From Dipteris shenzhenensis (lineage: Eukaryota; Polypodiophyta; Polypodiopsida; Gleicheniales), in assembly GCA_047967505.1 (NCBI GenBank), contig CM106539.1: a stretch of DNA of 64,000 bases; one strand, 5' to 3'. Below are positions 61,414-64,000 of the stretch, piece after piece. How positions within the stretch are numbered: the first letter of the stretch is position 1; each line of letters opens with the position of its first letter. Position numbers and translations under genes: made by a program. The notes below the pieces were generated by a model that was not told where the DNA came from, did not search any database, and saw only the letters and a program-made list of their open reading frames with translations.

Positions 61414-62335
61414 ATGGATCCCGTAGAGTCGGGAGTCCGGCCGACCCCGCAGGTGTCACGCCCAACAGGTCATACACTGTCTGGCAGAATTGCAGTGTTA
61501 GAGGATGCCTTGCAACAGATTTTAGCGCAGCAGTTGCAAATAAATGTAGGGCAGTTTGAGCTCAGGAAAATGGTGCATAGTATGTCTGCCAGACCATCTC
61601 GTGAGGAGAAAGGTAAATCTCTGATGGAACCGGAGTCCAGTGTTCGTACGGTCGAGCCTAGGAAGGCTAAGGTGCCTAATATTGCTAATTATAGGCCAGA
61701 AAAGTATTCTGGTCGGATGTCGGACCGTAGTTCCGATATCATTGACACTTGGTTACACAAATGGGACGAGGCATTCGCCATTTGCGAAATCAGGAATGAT
61801 ATGAAGAAAATCCGCGAGGCCACCCATATGTTAGGTGGTGGATAAAACAGCAAAAAGATGGAGTAGCATCCACTACTTGGGAAAAGACCAAGTGGGTTTG
61901 TGCAGGTTGGGACTCAGTATGGGTACCCGAAGAAAACTCGGTTTAAGAAGAAGTGGATTAGCAAATGGAGTGCCTCACAGCCTAGTGGTCAAGCCAAGCA
62001 GGCGAAACCAGTTGAGACTCCTAAATCAAGTACCACCATTGGAATGAAAAGAAAAGTAACACCAATGGCAGCCCGGGCTTGGTCGAAGTCTTCTTTGAAC
62101 CCAGAGCAAAGGGAAAAAGCGAGGAGAGAAGGCTTCTGTTTCGGTTTCCTTGAGCCTCATCAGTGGAAAGATTGTCCACGAAACAAAGATCGTCGGATGG
62201 CTGAGATGGTGGTCTCAGAATGCGACGTGGAAATGAAGGGAAGTCCCAGAGCAGAACAGATGCAGATTCAGCTAGCGGGATCTTCTCAAAGGTCAGTACC
62301 TTTTTTGTTATATGTGTCTGTTGCTAAGTTAGTAA
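61414..62335 (+). pseudogene. Gypsy gag
   Basis: The ATG at 61414 begins MDPVESGVRPTPQVSRPTGH. A short coiled-coil-like stretch follows (RIAVLEDALQQILAQQLQIN), then the retroviral-type gag core (PEKYSGRMSDRSSDIIDTWL, KWDEAFAICEI). The frame breaks near 61845. It continues in another frame (61900-62335) with FCFGFLEPHQWKDCPRNKDR, a degenerate zinc knuckle. Gypsy homology ends at about 62335. Confidence 0.75.
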
Positions 62336-62338
62336 CTA

Positions 62339-62910
62339 GTGCACCTGATAATATCTTGTCAAAGCCCGCAGCAACGGGCTATACAACCAAACCAGTCCTA
62401 TGGAGGAGGACGTGGTAACTCTAGAGGAAGGGGGAGCCAAAGAGGTCGTGCTGGATGGCAGAGAGGCCAAAATGCAAACAGCAATGTAGAATGCTACTAC
62501 TGTGGTAAAATGGGTCATATGGCTAAAGACTACTATAAAAAGCAGAATGACATCATTATTGGAAAATTGCAGCAAGCGAATTATGCATCTTCTAGTAGAT
62601 AGGGTGATGATAGAAATGGGCATCTGTTTATGGTGCAACACATGACCAATTCTGTGACAAGTGCAGAAGAAAGCAATGATGTGTGGTATGTTGACTCAGG
62701 TGCATCAAACCACATGATAGGTCATGCAGAATGGATGCATGATACAAGGAAAATGGAAAGACCAAGATTTGTGTAGACTGGTGATAATACTGCACATCCT
62801 ATTGTGCAGATTGGTAAAATTTCTTTGTCTATGCAGGATGGGAAAAAGAAATACCTGTCTGATGTATTTCATGTCCTGAATATCACCTAGAACTTTGTTT
62901 CTGTTGATGG
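62339..62910 (+). pseudogene. Copia gag end and protease relic
   Basis: Arginine/glycine-rich text (GGGRGNSRGRGSQRGRAGWQ) leads to a CCHC knuckle (CYYCGKMGHMAKD, last Cys replaced by Tyr). The protease motif VWYVDSGASNHMIGHAEWMH follows near 62690. Stops interrupt it (for example near 62776). The match ends at about 62910. Confidence 0.75.
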
Positions 62911-62929
62911 GTGACGGTCATTTAAAAGG

Positions 62930-63520
62930 GGATTGCTAGGCTATTGAGCACCTTTATGGGTTCTCTTTTCTTCATGAGCTGGGGTAGTAGCTTGGTTCTC
63001 AATTTCAAGGCCTCAGGTGTTCTACAAGAGACATGAGTCTTCTTGGGCTTTCGATTCAACCACATTTAGTTGGGTCATGTTCTCTGGACGAGGTTCCTAG
63101 CTCTCTGTACAGACCACTTGGTAACGAGCATATCAGTGCGGCATATTCGGAGACCAGATGTACAGAGAATTTGGATCATTCCTAGGCCCACCCTGGACAC
63201 ACATTGGCTAGTATGTAAACGGACACGGTACATACTTTGGTACCATTTGGGGGACTCGCAGGGGTCTTCACAAGTAGCCTCTACCAGGAGGAGTATTTGC
63301 TGGAGGAAGTGGAGTGGCTCCCCATTCTTCTCGGAAGCCCCCACAGGATTGAGGTGGCACTATCAGCCTCAATGTTGGTTGTTTTCTCGCTCTGTTATAA
63401 GAGCTTGATTTTGCCTTTTGGTTTTATTTTCTCATGCTTCACATGATGTATTTCTCCACTGAGTTTTGCACTCGAAGATTTTTTTCATGCTTAATAGAAA
63501 TCTCTCTTTTTTTTTTTGGG
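62930..63520 (+). mobile_element. Plant L1 3' end, plus strand
   Basis: Broken frames (63070-63446) share motifs with the L1 C-terminus at 33414-34107; for example GDSQGSSQVASTRRS parallels MQGSSQAASSKR. The 3' end near 63490 reads TTAATAGAAATCTC, as in the other L1 copies, followed by T11 and G9 rather than poly(A). Confidence 0.7.
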
Positions 63521-63529
63521 GGGGGGGAT

Positions 63530-64000
63530 ATTACCATAAACTAATACATGCTGGGTGAAGGGTAGCAGGAGCACAAAATGATCTAAACACAAAAAAAGTT
63601 TTGTGAAATTTCACATGCACTAGCTAGCCTTGAGGACCATAGAAAACTAAATACATTCTTTACATTACTTCTCTTTCATTGTTAAGCTTAAAATCAACTA
63701 CCATCTATATGATATGTACAACTTCCTAAAGAAAAGGCATGACACAATTGCCTCAAACTTACACATGTTTAGCCCTTTTCTTTGGGTCTCTCTCATGTTA
63801 TGTCCAAGATTTATGCAGTAGAACTTGACACTCATGTTATGCAAGAGGCAAAGTTTGGGGGATTCAGAGCGAAGGGGCAAGTAGGTTTTGCCTTTTCTAA
63901 TAGTCAAAAAGAAAAAACTATAGCAAGGTTTCCTACTGAGCACGTATAGCAAATCATGCTACACTAGACCATGCCCGAGTGCGGAAGCAAAGAGCTTATT
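63530..64000. other. A/T-rich end of the window, nothing recognised
   Basis: No motif or repeat family was recognised. The short minus-strand frame at 63698-63952 has no support. Confidence 0.4.

Larger units (their letters stand above)
59307..62335 (+). mobile_element. Gypsy 5' half carrying host-gene pieces
   Basis: Plus strand: LTR (59307-59765), primer site (59768-59780), leader (to about 60200), TAF6-like pieces (60202-61096), spacer, then Gypsy gag (61414-62330). Copia sequence follows from about 62339, so the rest of the Gypsy is missing. The LTR belongs to the same family as 8548-9004, which carries the 3' half of a similar element. Confidence 0.75.

Overview
This is plant nuclear DNA made almost entirely of retrotransposon debris, built around one split host gene. 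The evidence for a plant is Copia and Gypsy elements primed by initiator-tRNA-Met, plant-type L1 elements with a zinc-knuckle ORF1 and a zf-RVT tail, and the 3' half of a gene for a mitochondrial half-size ABC transporter of the plant ATM3/ABCB25 type. The gene's introns are very long (12.7 kb and 25 kb), which suggests a large-genome land plant such as a fern or gymnosperm. No species can be named from the sequence alone.

Layout. 1-2069: decayed Copia. 2070-5710: unassigned A/G-rich DNA and two truncated LINEs. 5711-12302: a Copia on the minus strand, with LTRs, which contains the 3' half of a Gypsy chromovirus (7358-9004). 12303-16242: the rest of one LINE and a long LINE with endonuclease and RT, followed by a (GA)n tract. 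17906-57029: seven minus-strand exons of the ABC transporter, encoding its nucleotide-binding domain. The intron at 18068-30808 holds two nested plant L1 elements, a terminal-inverted-repeat element with a foldback, a Copia relic, a minisatellite and one plus-strand ORF1-only retroelement. The intron at 31504-56458 holds nested L1 fragments, a young and nearly intact Copia (36172-42464), and a run of LINE-type copies that all lie in the same direction with microsatellites at most junctions. 57030-64000: intron or upstream sequence, an L1 ORF1 relic, a Gypsy 5' half carrying pieces of a TAF6-like host gene, a Copia gag/protease relic and an L1 3' end.

The most unusual feature is a set of non-LTR retroelements that share one 3' end. 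It has a short hairpin whose stem changes by paired substitutions between copies, then TTAATA, then a simple-repeat tail of (TC)n, (TTTC)n or (TTCC)n instead of poly(A). I count 16 such ends, 15 of them on the minus strand. Some copies encode endonuclease and RT. At least two others encode only an ORF1p-like RNA-binding protein followed directly by the same 3' end, as in half-LINE (HAL1-like) elements. This suggests ORF1-only elements using the machinery of endonuclease-RT LINEs, with insertion into, or growth of, (GA)n tracts.

I see no tRNA, rRNA, CRISPR or bacterial features. All homology calls come from reading motifs by eye. No database search was run.
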